Below the pieces are notes generated by a model. It was not told where the DNA came from. It saw nothing but the letters and a program-made list of their open reading frames with translations, and ran no database searches. The translations under genes were made by a program, and so were the position numbers. A stretch of 64,000 nt of DNA from Oxytricha trifallax (taxonomy: Eukaryota > Ciliophora > Spirotrichea > Sporadotrichida > Oxytrichidae), in NCBI GenBank assembly GCA_000711775.1, contig ARYC01000147.1:1-64000 (forward strand), read 5' to 3'. Below, piece by piece: positions 1 through 11,497 of the stretch (position 1 is its first letter; the number at the start of each line of letters is the position of its first letter).

Positions 1-1386
1 AGAAAGAATTGTTGGGGAATTTTCGACACGCACTACCAAGAAGTTATGAGCGACCGAAACATCACACCTTTGAATGATTCTTATAATAATTTTTGCCAAG
101 AAGGTCTTCAAACTCATACTGAATTTTAAGAAGTGAGATCTTTGGACATTCTTCATTCTCGCATTTCAAAAGCATTGGAGAGAGCATGGGACGATGCGGA
201 GATTAAAGAAAGAAATGTTGGGCAATTTTCGACACGCACTACCAATAAGTTATGAGCGACCGAAAGATCACACCTTTGAATGTTTCTTATAATAATTTTT
301 GCAAGAAGGTCTTCAAACTCATACTGAATTTTAAGAAGGTGAGATCTTTGGACATTCTTCATTCTCGCATTTCAAAAGCATTGGAGAGAGCATGGGACGA
401 TGCGGAGATAAAAGATAGAATTGTTTGGGAATCTTCGACACGCACTACCAAGAAGTTATGAGCGACCGAAACATCACACCTTTGAATGATTCTTATAATA
501 ATTTTTGCAGGAAGGTCTTCAAACTCATACTGAATTTTAAGAAGGTGAGATCTTTGGACATTCTTCATTCACGCATTTAAAAAGAATTGGAGAGAGCATG
601 GAACGATGCGGAGATTAAAGAAAGAATTGTTAGGGAATTTTCGACACGCACTACCAAAAAGTTATGAGCGACCGAAACATCACACCATTTAATGAATCTT
701 AATTTTTGAAAGAAGGTCTTCTAACTCATACTGAATTTTAAGAAGAAGAGAACTTTGGACATTCTTCATTCTCGCATTTAAAAAGAATTGGAGAGAGCAT
801 GGGACGATGCGGAGATTAAAGAAAGAATTGTTGGGGAATTTTCGACACGCACTACCAAAAAGTTATGAGCGACCGAAACATCACACCATTGAATGAATCT
901 TAATTTTTGAAAGAAGGTCTTCAAACGCATACTGAATTTTAAGAAGAAGAGAACTTTGGACATTCTTCATTCACGCATTTAAAAAGAATTGGAGAGAGCA
1001 TGGGACGATGCGGAGATTAAAGAAAGAATTGTGGGGAATTTTCGACACGCACTACCAAAAAGTTATGAACGACCGAAACATAACACCATTGAATGAATCT
1101 ATATTTTTGCAAGAAGGTCTTCAAACTCATACTGAATTTTAAGAACAAGAGAACTTTGGACATTCTTCATTCTCGCATTTAAAAAGAATTGGAGAGAGCA
1201 TGGGACGATGCGGAGATTAAAGAAAGAATTGTTAGGGAATTTTCAACACGCACTACCAAGAAGTTATGAGCGACCGAAACATCACACCTTTGAATGATTC
1301 TTATAATAATTTTTGCAAGAAGGCCTTCAAACTCATACTGAATTTTAAGAAGATAAGAAGTTTGGACATTCTTCATTCTCGCATTT
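1..1386. repeat. ~200-207 bp tandem satellite, about 7 units
   Basis: Tandem copies begin near 1, 207, 413, 619, 820, 1021 and 1221, each starting with an AGAAAGAATTGTT-like motif and containing CGACACGCACTACCAA and TTATGAGCGACCGAAA. Unit length is 206 bp in the first three copies and 200-201 bp in the later ones, which lack a few bases near the TTCTTATAATAA segment. The last copy stops near 1386 before the GGAGAGAGCATGG segment. Short ORFs on both strands recur in each copy and are by-products of the repeat. Satellites are known in spirotrich germline genomes; no function is visible. Confidence 0.95.
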
Positions 1387-1416
1387 AATATTATCTTATC
1401 TATTTATTTTTTTATT

Positions 1417-1949
1417 GAAAATTTGTTGTAAAATCCAAAAAATAAATATAATACTCAATATTACATGCTATTATTATTTTAATTTTTTAATTAATCTTAC
1501 CTCTACTCTATCTCGTTATTTTGTTCATTTCGAGATAGAGTGCTATAAATTATATTTAAATTATTAATAACTTAAATAATCTAATAAAAATGAATTAAGT
1601 ATTTTATAAATGATGTTCATATTTTATTAATAAAGAGTTTATTCTCACACGTTATAAACTTAATATTTTATTATGATTATATTTAAACCTTTATCTTTTT
1701 ATTATATAATATTTTTTTTATTATGTTTTTACTATTTATTAATTAATAATGAACATCATTTATAAAATACTTTATTGATTTTTATTAGATTTTTTAAGTT
1801 ATTAGTAATTTAAATATAATTTATAGCACTCTATCTCGAAATGGACAAAATTACGAGATAGAGTAGTATTTAATTTAATTAGATAAATTAAAATAGCATG
1901 TAAAATTAAGTATTGTTGTTTTTTTTTTGGATTTTACAACAAATTTTAC
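1417..1949. mobile_element. Foldback (long inverted-repeat) element
   Basis: Arms of about 205 bp at 1417-1625 and 1747-1949 are near-perfect reverse complements, separated by about 120 bp of AT-rich loop. Outer ends carry TTTGTTGTAAAATCC and its complement; inner ends carry TATTTTATAAATGATGTTC and its complement. Each arm also holds its own small hairpin, CTCTATCTCG paired with CGAGATAGAG. No ORF lies inside. It sits 30 bp after the satellite ends. The structure suggests a MITE-like or foldback transposon; a target duplication was not identified. Confidence 0.8.
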
Positions 1950-3209
1950 TCATTAATAATTTAATTTTATTGTAATTTTTTTTTTACCTTTTAAAATCAC
2001 TGTTTATTTAACTTAATTTAATATTTTTTCTTTTTTTTAAACTTATTTTTTTTATAGTTTTAGACATATTTTTGTATATTTAAATTAGTTTTTATCTATT
2101 TATTTAATATTTAATTTCATCATTTTACTTGGTTTTTTTTTACACAATTTGTTTTATTTTTATATAATGTTTTTAGAAGTTAATTTCTTTTTATATTCTT
2201 TAATATTAAATCTATTAATCGTTCCTTATTATATTTTAGTTTAGATTACATCCTGCATTAGTTGTTATTTACCTCTCTTAATCATAGTTGTTTCATATAT
2301 TAATATTAGCTCACATATGTACGGTATTTATTTTTTATAACATTTATAATTGTATGATTATTTACAATTCAGTCAAGAAATCTAATTAAATATATCATTT
2401 TATTACTCAAGTTTATCTAGGCAAATATAGACAAAGAAAAATTTTAGTTTTATACTAGAATCTCCCATTATAAAAAGCATATTTCTCTGTTTCCATATAA
2501 AATCCTAATTTAAAATCACTCTTTATTTTATTTTTTACTTTTAATAAGTTCTATTAAAATTATATATAGACTATAAACTGCTAGGAATGTAAATATGTTT
2601 ATTATTATAAGTTATTTTTTTTCAATTATTTAAGATCGATTAGAGTATGCAGCGAAATAAAAATAAGATGAAGAATAGGCTTAATTTAAAATAGATATTT
2701 AATATTTTATTTTTAAAAGGTTTTTATTTATTTTGACTTTTAATATCCCCTTAATTTTGTTTATATTGGTTATTAAATTGTATAATTATTCAATAATTCC
2801 ATTTAATAAATAATTTTATAAAATGATAATTAAATCCTTTAATTATCTAAAAGCTTCTTCCTTTCTTTTTAACTTAATATAATCATTAATTTAAGTGTCT
2901 ATAATTTAAAACATTACAATTGAATTAGAATAGCAACATTGTAGTTTTAATAAAGGAATGTTCCCGAAAAATATAAATTTTTATTGTTCAATAAAAAAGA
3001 GATTATAATTTATCTCAACTGCTAATAAAGATAATATAATAGTTAGGAGCATTAAGTTTAATTATTTAGAGCTTAGTGGCATTGAAAAATCAATATTAAA
3101 GGATTAGTTTATAGATTTTTTTCTTTAAATGTAGATTGAAAATAGATGTAAATAAGTTTATTAATAAAGATAAATTTTTTTTTATGATAGGCCTATTACT
3201 TTAATTCTA
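1950..3209. other. AT-rich stretch without a visible gene
   Basis: About 1.26 kb of very AT-rich sequence with poly-A and poly-T runs between the foldback element and the transposon. No reading frame with protein-like composition was found under the TGA-only stop code, and no RNA gene was recognised. Confidence 0.6.
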
Positions 3210-4682
3210 TTTTTACAGGGGAGAATTAAGTCGGTGGCAGACGAAAAATTATTTTTCAAAATTCTAAGTCAGTTGCAAAAAGTAAAAATTATTTTATTTA
3301 ACAAAAAAACATAAATTGATGCTCAATATTTATAAAAATTTGAATCAAAGAATTGTTAATTAATTACTAACTTGTTAAATATCTTCGATAAAGATTCATT
3401 TGCCTTTTATTAATTGATTTTTATATGTCTTCTCCATAATGCTTCCATAAAAAATCATGTAAATTTTCATCACTTATTGTAATATAAATATTTTTAGTAA
3501 ATTTTTTTAGTTAAAACCATAAGCTTTCAATTTAATTTGTTCCTCTAAAATTTCTAGGTCTTACATTTGCATTGCTATTCTCACTATCATCTTGCATTTC
3601 AACATCTTAAAATTTTTTTCTTCATAATCATCTTCTTCATCATTATCTTCTTCATATTATTGATTTAATAAATTTTATTTTAGTTCTTCATGAACATATC
3701 TTTTATTGTATAATCCTGCTTATGAAAACTGGATATTTTAATATTAACTAAATCCATCATGATGTATAGTCGATACTACTTAAGAATATTAGTGTATTAG
3801 CGCCCATAAAGTATCTCTAGTTCTGTCTTTAACAATAAATACTTTTGCTTTCTTAGAATTTCTTTCTATCATGCCGAATACCCAAGTTTGCCTCTCAACT
3901 CTCATATTTCCTTCTTAATTTCTAATTTAGCCTTCATCATGCAAGAATTTTCAATGAATTAATAAACTTTCATCTACTTCAATATCACCATTAAGTATTT
4001 CATTTTCATCTTAGATGTGAAAATAAATATATTAGAAACAGTTTTGATTAATTTCTGATTTAATTTGTAATTGTGCATAATAAAATTGTACTTTTTTAGG
4101 TAGAACTGTATCCCATTGCAAAATAGTGAAATACCAATAAATGCCATGCTGATATTGGTTGTTGATGATTGCAAAACATAAATAGTGATCAAATTGACTT
4201 TTTTCTCCAGCATTGTCGTTTACATTAGTATTCAACTTCATTTGCTGCAACTTTTCTTTTGGTTAACATTATATACTATCTGCATACTAGACATTTTAAG
4301 TCATTATCGAAAATGCCAGTTTCTAATAGATCTGCAATAACATTTTATATATCTTTGATAAAAATCATTACATCCATTATTAATTAAGATGTTTTTACAA
4401 TATCTGAATGATTTTTTTGCCTTTACATTTCTATATAAATTATCATAAAACAATATTTATTCATTTATAGATAATATTTATATATAACAACTTTAATATT
4501 TATTTTTTTGATTGAAAATTTTTTTAAATATTAAGCATCAATTTATATTTTTTTGTTAAATAAAAAAATTTTACTTTTTTGCCAACGACTTAGAATTTTT
4601 TAAAAAATTATTTTTTGTCTGCCATCAAATTAGGTTTTCGAAAAACTCCTGCCTCCGACTTTGACCTTCCCCCCTTTTTACA
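3210..4682 (-). mobile_element. Merlin/ISXO2-like DNA transposon (relic)
   Basis: The element proper spans 3218-4674 (1,457 bp) and is flanked by identical 8-bp direct repeats TTTTTACA at 3210-3217 and 4675-4682. Its ends are inverted repeats of about 125 bp. Both start with a G run followed by AAGTCGG and GGCAG, and continue through a long match (GGCAGAC, ATTCTAAGTC, TTTAACAAAAAAA, ATAAATTGATGCT) to about 3348 on the left and 4510 on the right; the right arm holds about 36 extra bases near its tip. Eight-base target duplications and an IS1595/ISXO2-type transposase are the defining traits of the eukaryotic Merlin superfamily. The transposase inside is broken, so the copy is a relic. Confidence 0.85.
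3560..4320 (-). pseudogene. ISXO2/Merlin DDE transposase, degraded
   Basis: Read on the minus strand with TAA/TAG as Gln. First comes a zinc-ribbon-like stretch with CLVC and a later C-x4-C pair (4320 to about 4200). A one-base frameshift near 4190 follows. The next frame holds the core: DIEVDES (first catalytic Asp), QTWVFGMIER, KDRTRDTLWALI, and IHHDGFSQY (second Asp). This order matches the ISXO2-like transposase domain, where ID(E)xY and TDxwxaY motifs supply the DDE/N residues. A TGA at 3951-3953 interrupts the core where an Arg codon (CGA) is likely ancestral. After the second Asp the chain ends in an acidic tail. Frameshift plus stop make it non-functional as it stands. Confidence 0.8.
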
Positions 4683-4718
4683 CATTACTAAATCTAAGAA
4701 GTTTGATAAATTTAATAC

Positions 4719-7085
4719 TCATCTGAATAATCTTGGGTGTTGATTTTGATGTTACCGAGGATTCTAGTGGTTGAGGTTCTAGACTTGTTAGTCAACTGGC
4801 ATGCTATTTGACTCAGGAGGCTAGGGGTTCAGGTTTTGGAGAATTTAGTCATCGTGTTGCTGCTTCTCTTTAGAGCTAGAATTTGATATTTCACCAAATT
4901 TTCTTCTTTTAGAGCTTTTCTAACTCTATGATTGGTACAAGTCTCCATCTGCATCCTATATCACACCTTAAATCTTTGATTCTTCAAGATCTCTCAGTTG
5001 CTGTGCAGCTTGTGACTCTCTTGCCACATCTTCACTTGACCTGTTTGAATCTATGTTAATAGGGACTGGTTGCAAAGATTTAATTAAAATAATGTTTATT
5101 TTAATTAAGTGCAAGTCTATAATTTTAGTGCCTAAATAAAAAGAAATCCTACACTTTAAAATTTTAATTCTTTTACCATAAATGAAAAAGTAATTAAATT
5201 TCTTTGCTAATTAGGGATTTAATTTTGCAAAAGGTATTTAATTAATTAATATAAATTTATCAAATTTAATGACATTTTCTTTACAAAGATTTATTAATGA
5301 AAAAGATATACATATTATAAACAAAATACAAATATGGTTTAATAGGCTATGAATAAGGCACCATATTAAAAATTACAGAAATAGAATTTTGTTTTAAGAA
5401 ACTTTTAAAAACTTAGTTTATTTTTCAACTAAAAAATTATATAATGTAATTATTAGTTGATAAAATTTTACATACCAGAAAATGGCATAATTAATTATTT
5501 ATTAATTAAATAAAATCATTAATTAACAGATATAATTTTATTGGGAAAACCCTAAAATATTAATAAAAAAATTTAGTTGTAAAGAAGCGAAAGGGTTGAG
5601 TGCTTGAGATGACTAAATCATTCCTTAATCCACTGAGGGAGGTTATTGATCAGGTACTTAATTCATTTGAGCTGCTAATCTAGAATTAACAAAAATTAAA
5701 GCATTTTATATTATTTTTGTATAAAAAGCATTAACCCTTTCATCATGCTATTACAATTAAGAATCAACTTCCTCCTTAGTAAATTTATCTTTTGGTATAA
5801 ACTAAACATGGGCACCATTTTCATTATAGCGTATATCATGGAATGGAGGGTATTCTCCATATTCATAGATATGGTGTTTGATCTTTTCCTGTTCATATAT
5901 TTTTCTTGATTTCTCTTCTTCAATTTCATCTGCAGATTAAGGAACACGTGGGTCCATATATACGAGGAAACCGCCAGCATTATAGGGTAAGTAAAATATG
6001 ATTCTTATAAAGCTTAAATATTTTTTCTATAATTACCCAAGTAGATATTAGAAAATTTATAAAATTGGAAAAAATTAATAATCAAAATTTCGTATCATAA
6101 GAAAAATTATACCACCAAAATTAAAGTATGAAGGCTAAGGAGGATTCACATTTTCTTATGAATTCATACTTTAACTTGGAGGATTGACGTTTCTCCCAGA
6201 ATGATAGATTAATCTACCAGGGGGACTTTAATTTGCGATCAAATTTCTGTCAGAAGGAGCCATGATTCTTCTTTCAAGGTTTTAACTTATAATAGATGAA
6301 GGCATATTTCCACTGTCAGGGTTTTGACTTCTATCAGAAGAAGCCATATTTCCTCTGTTTGGGATTTGACTTCTATTAGAAGAAGCCATATTTCCTCTGA
6401 CAGGATTCTAACTTCTATTGGAAGAAGCCATATTACTTCTGTCAGGGTTTTGACTTCTATTAGAAGGATTCATGTTTCCTCTCTCAGAGTTTTGACTTCT
6501 ATTGGAAGAAGCCATATTTCCTCTATCAGGGTTTTGACTTCTATTGGAAGGAGCCAAATTTCTTCTGTCAGTATTCTAGCTTCTATTTGTAGCCGCTATG
6601 TTGTTTCTGTCAGAGTTTTGATTTAAATTAGTAGGAGCATTGTTTCTTCTGTCAGGGTTATGATTTAAATTAGATGGAACATTGTTTCTTCTGTCATTAT
6701 CCATATTTCTACCTTGTGAAACACTTGCTTGAGTTTATGAAGCATCGACTCCCACAACAGCATTTTTCACTTCTTCTTAAGAACCTAAGTTACTTGGAAT
6801 ATCTTAAGGATATCTATCTTAGTAGTATTTAACTAGCAAAGACAGGTGATTGTTTTCTTGAACAAGTCTTAAATTCTCATTCACTTAAGGACCCATTTCA
6901 GTTAGAAGTTCGTCCAATTCTGAGTCTCTTTTCTGAACCTCCTTCTTCATTCTTTCTACCTCTTCCTACTACTTTTTGTTATCTTCTAACTGTTTCTTAA
7001 TCACTTCCGACTTCAATACAAGCTCATCCTTCTTTTTTTAGTTAGCAATCCTCAATTACTTAATCTAATTTACCTGCTTTTATAA
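4719..7085 (-). CDS. Repeat-rich protein, unknown function (5' end unresolved)
   Basis: Coding segments on the minus strand add up to one gene. The first (about 7080-6190) starts with a charged helical stretch (KKQLEDNKKQQEEVERMKK, then ENLRLVQENNHLSLL) likely to form a coiled coil, followed by a tandem array of the 13-14 residue unit NMASSNRSQNPDR. The next (about 5985-5720) encodes FLVYMDPRVPQSADEIEEE and YGEYPPFHDIRYNENGA. Then come a short part near 5670-5585 and a C-terminal part (5055-4719) rich in Q, N and P that ends at TGA 4719-4721. The parts are separated by AT-rich inserts (about 6000-6180, 5590-5055) best read as IESs or introns; a join through AG near 5670-5725 keeps frame. No in-frame ATG was found before 7085, so the 5' MDS is missing or upstream. 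Not recognised as a known family. Confidence 0.6.
6290..6695 (-). repeat. Coding minisatellite, ~39-42 bp units
   Basis: Nine or ten copies of a unit encoding NMASSNRSQNPDRG on the minus strand, for example near 6300, 6345, 6385, 6425, 6465 and 6505. Toward the 5' end of the gene the copies diverge to NNVPSNLNHNPDR and NNAPTNLNQNSDR. All copies keep frame, which supports expression of the surrounding gene. Confidence 0.8.
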
Positions 7086-8595
7086 ATCAATTATTAAGCA
7101 TTAAGGAGTAAAAATTCACATAATTTAAATATAAATATCTACAAGTAAAAGTGGAATTAATATATATATATTTATATTCCTTTAAGAATTAATTATTTTT
7201 TAATTTTAATTCTAATGATTTATATCGACAGATATTATCAAAATAAATGAGAAAGATGATTTATCAATAAAAAAGAATAAAATTTAAGATTAGATTAAGA
7301 AATAGGTTATTAACAAAACCTTTTTTTACACACGAAAATTTTTTGTGAAATAATTTTTTAGAAATTATAGTATAATGAAACTAATTATAAAATTAGTTAA
7401 TTAAATGATAATAAATAATAATTAATAATTTTACAAAAATGCATTAACAATTTTATGGGAAGAGAAATAAAATCATTAATGATATATATTTAAATGATAA
7501 AATTTCTCTCAATAAACTTGGTTTTAACACTCTAATCCTTAGAAATTAATTATTTTTAAATATTTCAGTTATGCTCAAGAAAGATAATATAATTATAAAT
7601 TAAATGATTTATTGAAACCTTCATGCTAAAGTTCTTAAATTTTAAGGATAATGATATTATTATTATTTGATTAGTAAATTTAATAATGACTCATAAATTT
7701 TAGCAATTTTTATAATAGAATTTTAATATTAAAATATGTTTTAGCTAATTTCTAAAATGAATTGGTATTAGTGACATAAATATAAGACTCTTAATTTAAC
7801 CAAAAATTGTTCTACTTATTAATTCAGGCAATCTATACAAAAGTATTTGATCTTATACTTTATTAACTTAAATGATGGTGGTGTAAATTTATAAGAATCA
7901 CATTGGTTTTTAATAAAAATAAATAACTTTACTAAGATAAATATCAATGAAGGAAACAAATAATCATAAAGACTTTAGTTTAATTAACAAATTAATATTT
8001 GACCGTGAAAAGTTTAAATTTAAAACAATAACTGTTAAGAAATAAAAATATTAATATTAATATGTTTAATCGTTTCATCGCATATTAAGTAATAATAAAA
8101 AACTATTCTACTCACTCACAACTACAATAGTTGAGTAGGTGTATTAAAATTATTGATGAAAAATTAAGAATTAATCCGTTTGTTGACTAACGAAATCTAA
8201 AAAAAATATATTTTATTTTAACTTATATCACTCAATATTGATTTTGATAAAAATTATCTAAATTTATCTAAGAATTAATATTTCTTTGTCATCAACCATT
8301 TTAGAATAGAGATGGTTGGTAAGGCGGGAGCATCCAGATATTCAATGTATTGAAGAATGTCTTTTAATTAATTTTAATTGTGAAGATTTTTTTTATTTTT
8401 ATAAAAACCAATGTTAAATTATCTTTGATGCTTCCCACAACTATTTCTAGCTATACTTTAACACTAGAACTTGTCTTTTTGAAATGTTAGAGGTGTTACC
8501 AGATTAAAAGAGTCAATTCTATAAGCACTGCATTGGATAATTTCCCTGGTGTATACAATAGCTTTGCTATAAGGTAAGATAAAAAGATATAAAAC
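7086..8595. other. AT-rich gap
   Basis: About 1.5 kb of AT-rich sequence. No convincing frame, RNA gene or repeat pair was seen. It may hold the missing 5' part of the gene ending at 4719 or simply be intergenic germline DNA. Confidence 0.4.
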
Positions 8596-8900
8596 TCATT
8601 TTCTTATAGTATCCTGAACTTGAGTAGCATCCAAACTTTCATGTACCACCTGGGTAAAAAAATCCTCCTGGTTATAAACATTACTTGCAAGTTTATCAAG
8701 AGCAGGTAAATATAATTTTAAATTCTTAATGAAGTTTTTAATTAATTTTATGATGACAAAGAAAAAAGACTTACCAGAAAACCACATTTACATAGATCTG
8801 GTATGTTATCAATTTCAGTTCCTTTGGGATTGTCGCCACCATCCTTGTCAGAAAAATCAGGTGGAATATTATGCATATAAATTATATTATAATAATCCAT
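8596..8900 (-). CDS. Small protein, unknown (84 aa)
   Basis: Two exons on the minus strand, 8900-8775 and 8724-8596, joined across a 50-bp intron with GTAAGT at the 5' end and TTAAG at the 3' end (8725-8774). The spliced frame is 255 nt, which is 84 residues plus TGA. The protein has an acidic N-terminal half (FSDKDGGDN, GTEIDNIPD) with a CKCGF motif, then LPALDKLASNV and ESLDATQVQDTIRK. No family was recognised. The clean splice and protein-like composition support a real gene, though it could also be part of a larger split gene. Confidence 0.55.
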
Positions 8901-9388
8901 TAATTCATTCGTAAATTAAAATTGATTGGCAAAAGAGTATAAATAAAATTAATTGAACGTTAATTTACATAGTTTAGTTTTGGAAACAAAAATACTGAAA
9001 AAATTCAAATATTATTAAATGAAGTTAAAATAAACAATATAATTACTAAAGTTTAGTAGATAAAAATCATGTAATAAGGTTAATTTAATAATACAATTTA
9101 TTCACACTTTTTTTATTGATCACATTTATAATTAACTTTTTCGGTATTAATAATTGTATGTTGTTCTTATTCAAATGTTATAAAGCGATATAGATATAAA
9201 AATATTTAAAATAATTTTAGCTATACTCTCATCATAGCTCAGTTAATAATTGCTAAGTTCCATTGATCTAATTTCCAAATTAAATTATTGATTATAATCA
9301 TAAACATTTAGTTTTAACTTATTAACAATGATAGATTAAACTCAATTAAATTTCATCACTTTAAATAACATACTAAGTTTAATTGGGT
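8901..9388. other. AT-rich intergenic
   Basis: About 490 bp between the small ORF and the 3' end of the carboxylase gene. Nothing recognisable in it. Confidence 0.6.
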
Positions 9389-11497
9389 TCATGGTTTTTC
9401 GAATATTATGAGTTGCTCTCCCATTTGCACGAACTTAGATTCAACTGCTCTAATCTCTTTAACAATGACATCATGAGTGGCCCTGATCAGGAATTCCATT
9501 TTCATGCTTTCCACTGAAATAAGTGGTTCATTTTTCTTGATTGGTTGACCTACAGTGCAGTAAATCTTGACAACGGTGCCTGGCATAGGACTCTTTACAA
9601 AGTCTTGTTGTACTAAATCTCCTTCACCCAATGAACTCTCCAGTGTTTCCTTCTTTTGGAAGATTTTCAAAGGAGCACCTTCTGTATCTAAACAGTAAAC
9701 TTCTCCTTAATCGTCTCTTAGATAGGGGACTCTGTATTATTCAGTATCAGTTCTAATTAAGATTTCTTCTCTGCGTTCTTAATTTTAGATAACTTCAGCA
9801 TTTTTAAGAATTAAGTTGTTCTTTTCGTCAAATACATTGAATTTAGATTCACTCAAGTATTCTATCTTTAAATTATGGGTCTTTTCTTCTTCAGATAATT
9901 GAATATCTCTTCTTGAAACATTGTTCACTCTGAAGTTGTCATAGCTTTTCCAGGGGTCAACATGAGATAATCTCTAGAATCTGTTTTTCTCATTTTCAAA
10001 CCAGACATTAACTAGAGCAATTGAGGCTAATTGCTTGTCTTTATCTTCTTTTGCGAGTGGTTTATCACCAAGCAGTTCTTTCTCATTTTATGCGATAAAT
10101 GAAGTATCAAAAACTCCAGTTTTAAAGGTCTCATTGAGCAAAACTCTCTTCATAAACTTGATGTTTGTTGGTAATCCAATGACCTTGTAGTTTTCAAGTG
10201 ATTGGTAAAGTCTATCAATTGCTTCTTGTCTTGTCTCTCCCCAAACAATGAGCTTAGAAATCATAGGATCATAAAAAGTGGAAATTTGATCTCCCTCTCT
10301 GATGCCTGTATCAATTCTAACTTTATTTTCTTATCTTAAGGGCTCTCTAAGGATTTTAATGGGACCACTACAAGGAAGGAAACCATTGTCTGGATCTTCT
10401 GCATAAATTCTTGCTTCTAAAGAGTGACCTATAAGTGGAATTTTAAGTTGCTCAGTTATTGGAAGTTGTTGTCCAGATGCAATTTTAAGTTACCACTCTA
10501 CTAAGTCCAGACCTGTTATCATTTCGGTAACTGGATGCTCAACTTAAAGTCTAGTATTCATTTCCATAAAGTAAAATTTATCAGTTTCTGTATCGAAAAT
10601 AAATTCTACTGTGCCTGCATTAAAATACCCAACTGCTCTTGCAGCTTAACAAGCAGCTTCACCAATATTCTTTCTTAATTCAGGTGTTATTTAAGATGGA
10701 GCCTCCTCAATAACCTTCTAATGTCTTCTTTGAACTGAGCAGTCTCTCTCATTAAGATAAACGTAATTTCCTTATTTATCTCCGAAAACTTGCACCTCAA
10801 TGTGTCTAGGTTTTCCAATGTATTTTTCAATAATGCAATGATCATCCCCAAATCCTTTCATTGCTTCTCTCTTTGCTGCGTCCAATTAATCTCTGAATTC
10901 CTCTTCATTCATAACAATACGCATACCCTTGCCGCCTCCACCAAGTGAAGCTTTAACCATAACTGGGAATCCAATTTTTCTTGACTCATTTAACAAGAAT
11001 TCTGGGTCTTAATTATCACCATGATACCCAGGTACGATTGGTACATTTGCTTTGCTCATAATATTCTTAGATTCGGCCTTTGAACCCATTGCTCTAATAG
11101 CCTTGGTAGGTGGTCCAATAAAAGTCTATTTTAGATTTGTCAAAAGATTTAGATAAACTTACAATATTATCCTTTTCTAGCTATTCTACAAATTTAGCAT
11201 TCTCTGATAAAAACCCATATCCTTTTATAATACAATCAATAAAATATAATTTCCTGGATGGACAGCTTGTGCCTTAGTCTTATGAGCAATTTCCATGATT
11301 CTATCTGCTCTCAAGTATGATTACTATGGCTGTGGAGGTCCAATAAGATATGCCTCATCCATGACTTGGACATGCTTGGCATGTTTATCTGCCTCTGAAT
11401 AGACTCCTACAGTCTGAATACCTAGCTTCTTTGCTGTCTGAGCTACTCTGCAAGCAATTTCTCCTCTGTTTGCAATTAAGATCTTTTTGAACATCAT
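9389..11497 (-). CDS. MCCC1: Methylcrotonyl-CoA carboxylase alpha subunit
   Basis: Biotin-dependent subunit of the mitochondrial enzyme of leucine breakdown; it carboxylates its own biotin with ATP and bicarbonate for transfer to methylcrotonyl-CoA. The protein starts [18 protein letters not shown], the family N-terminus. It then shows the ATP-grasp loop [20 protein letters not shown] and [14 protein letters not shown] of the biotin carboxylase domain, a linker, and a C-terminal biotinyl domain with ESMKMEF, whose second Lys of MKM carries biotin. One 37-bp intron (11126-11162) and one 32-bp IES (11220-11251) interrupt it; removing both leaves 2,040 nt, 679 aa plus stop. Family members have about 700-730 residues. 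MCC is preferred over propionyl-CoA carboxylase from overall resemblance. No clear mitochondrial presequence precedes the ANRGEIA motif. Confidence 0.93.
11220..11255. other. IES, 32 bp, pointer AGGA
   Basis: Interrupts the carboxylase between CATCCAGGA and TATGGG (minus strand), inside the conserved [10 protein letters not shown] motif. It lacks GT..AG ends, and AGGA repeats at 11252-11255 and 11220-11223 flank it. Removing 32 bp restores the motif. Confidence 0.88.
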
